6,928 nt of DNA from Geobacter sp. UBA1603 (GTDB taxonomy: Bacteria; Desulfobacterota; Desulfuromonadia; Geobacterales; Pseudopelobacteraceae): the NCBI GenBank assembly GCA_002322035.1, contig DCNF01000038.1, positions 1,531-8,458 of the forward strand. Reading direction: 5' to 3'. Below, piece by piece: positions 6,403 through 6,928 of the stretch. A program made the position numbers and the translations under genes. Each line of letters opens with the position of its first letter. Position 1 is the first letter of the stretch. The notes under the pieces were generated by a model. That model searched no databases. It was not told the DNA's origin and saw nothing but the letters and a program-made list of their open reading frames with translations.

Positions 6403-6928
6403 CAGAGCGCCAGCCTGGTTGAATGACTGACTTCCTCAAGGGTGCTGACCCCGGAAATGATCTTGGCCAGGGCCACTTCGCGCATCGGAGTGAACCCCTC
6501 TTCGGTGGCTTTGCGGCGGATATCTTCCAGATTGGCCTTTTCGTTGATCATCTCGCGGATGGAGGGTGTAATCTTGAGAATTTCGTAAATGACCGAACGC
6601 CCTTTGAAGCCGGAGTCATCACAGGTCGGGCACCCCTTGGGGCGATACAGCTTCTGGCTGGACGGGCTGATCCCGAGCTTCTTGTACTGGGGGCTGAAGG
6701 GGGGGACTTCTTCCTTGCAGTCCGGGCAGAGGGCCCGCACCAGCCGCTGGGCGACGATCGAATCGAGGGTGGAGGAGATCAGGAACGGATCGATGCCGAT
6801 GTCGATCAGGCGGGCGATACTGGAGATGGCATCATTGGTGTGCAGCGTGCTGAAAACCAGGTGTCCGGTCAGGGCGGCCCTGATCGCCAGCTCGGCTGTT
6901 TCGGCGTCGCGCATCTCGCCCACCAGGA
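6402..6928 (-). CDS. gspE: GspE/PilB-family type II secretion ATPase, C-terminal part (partial, 5' end outside window)
   Basis: Cytoplasmic hexameric ATPase that powers pseudopilin assembly. Only the last 174 complete codons are visible; the gene enters at the window edge. The fragment opens on the Walker B/Asp-box region (LVGEMRD), continues with the His-box stretch [13 protein letters not shown] that is typical of GspE/PilB/MshE ATPases, and carries a tetracysteine zinc motif: CPDC near 6717-6728 and CPTC near 6621-6632, about 28 residues apart. The C-terminal helical region with GFTPMRE and STLEEV also fits the family. Walker A and the N1/N2 domains lie beyond the window. A GTG codon at 6921-6923 is an internal Val of Walker B, not a start. 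The stop TGA shares one base with the ATG of the next gene (TGATG), so the two are probably translationally coupled. Family membership is very secure. Whether it is better named gspE or mshE cannot be decided from the fragment. Confidence 0.95.
   Translation of the reverse strand, partial: LVGEMRDAETAELAIRAALTGHLVFSTLHTNDAISSIARLIDIGIDPFLISSTLDSIVAQRLVRALCPDCKEEVPPFSPQYKKLGISPSSQKLYRPKGCPTCDDSGFKGRSVIYEILKITPSIREMINEKANLEDIRRKATEEGFTPMREVALAKIISGVSTLEEVSHSTRLAL

Noticed and set aside
6921..6923. GTG as a start codon for a short stand-alone protein
   Set aside because: It encodes a Val within the Walker B region of the ATPase, and the frame stays open to the window edge, so the gene is simply cut off.

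Overview
The window is one compact, single-strand gene cluster. Everything reads on the minus strand, so transcription runs from position 6928 towards position 1, and both ends of the window cut through genes. In transcription order it holds: the 3' part of a GspE/PilB-type secretion ATPase (6402-6928), a complete GspF/PilC-type inner-membrane platform protein (5194-6402), a GspG-like major pseudopilin with a long extra C-terminal region (4397-5197), a GspL-like protein that joins PilM-like and PilN-like parts (2918-4390), a PilO/GspM-like protein (2410-2934), a small PilP/GspC-like periplasmic protein (1986-2420), and most of an MshL-type lipoprotein secretin (1-1989) with no stop codon before the window edge.

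Together these encode the core of a type II secretion (T2SS) or type IV pilus-like machine. The ATPase drives the platform protein, which assembles pseudopilin subunits. The GspL/PilO/PilP-like proteins link the cytoplasmic motor to the periplasm, and the secretin forms the outer-membrane gate. The order PilM/N-like, PilO-like, PilP-like, MshL-like secretin matches the mshI-J-K-L order of MSHA pilus clusters, while the pseudopilin carries the GspG-type calcium-loop signature of T2SS. The system is therefore a T2SS/MSHA hybrid. From memory and not checked, atypical T2SS loci of this kind occur in Geobacter and relatives (for example the Oxp system used to secrete a multicopper oxidase), and the high GC content and gene style fit a Desulfuromonadales-type Gram-negative bacterium. 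That placement is inference.

Six junctions are visible. Five are overlaps (TGATG, ATGA twice, 17 bases and 11 bases) and one is a 6-base gap, so a single polycistronic message with coupled translation is likely. There is no non-coding stretch in which a promoter, terminator or RNA gene could sit.

The most unusual feature is inside the pseudopilin gene. Its last ~390 bases, encoding the C-terminal half after the calcium loop, drop to about 38% GC by hand count (4441-4740), whereas flanking DNA is roughly 60% or higher. The drop ends almost exactly at the stop codon. This looks like a transferred or rapidly diversifying surface domain grafted onto a conserved pseudopilin stem.
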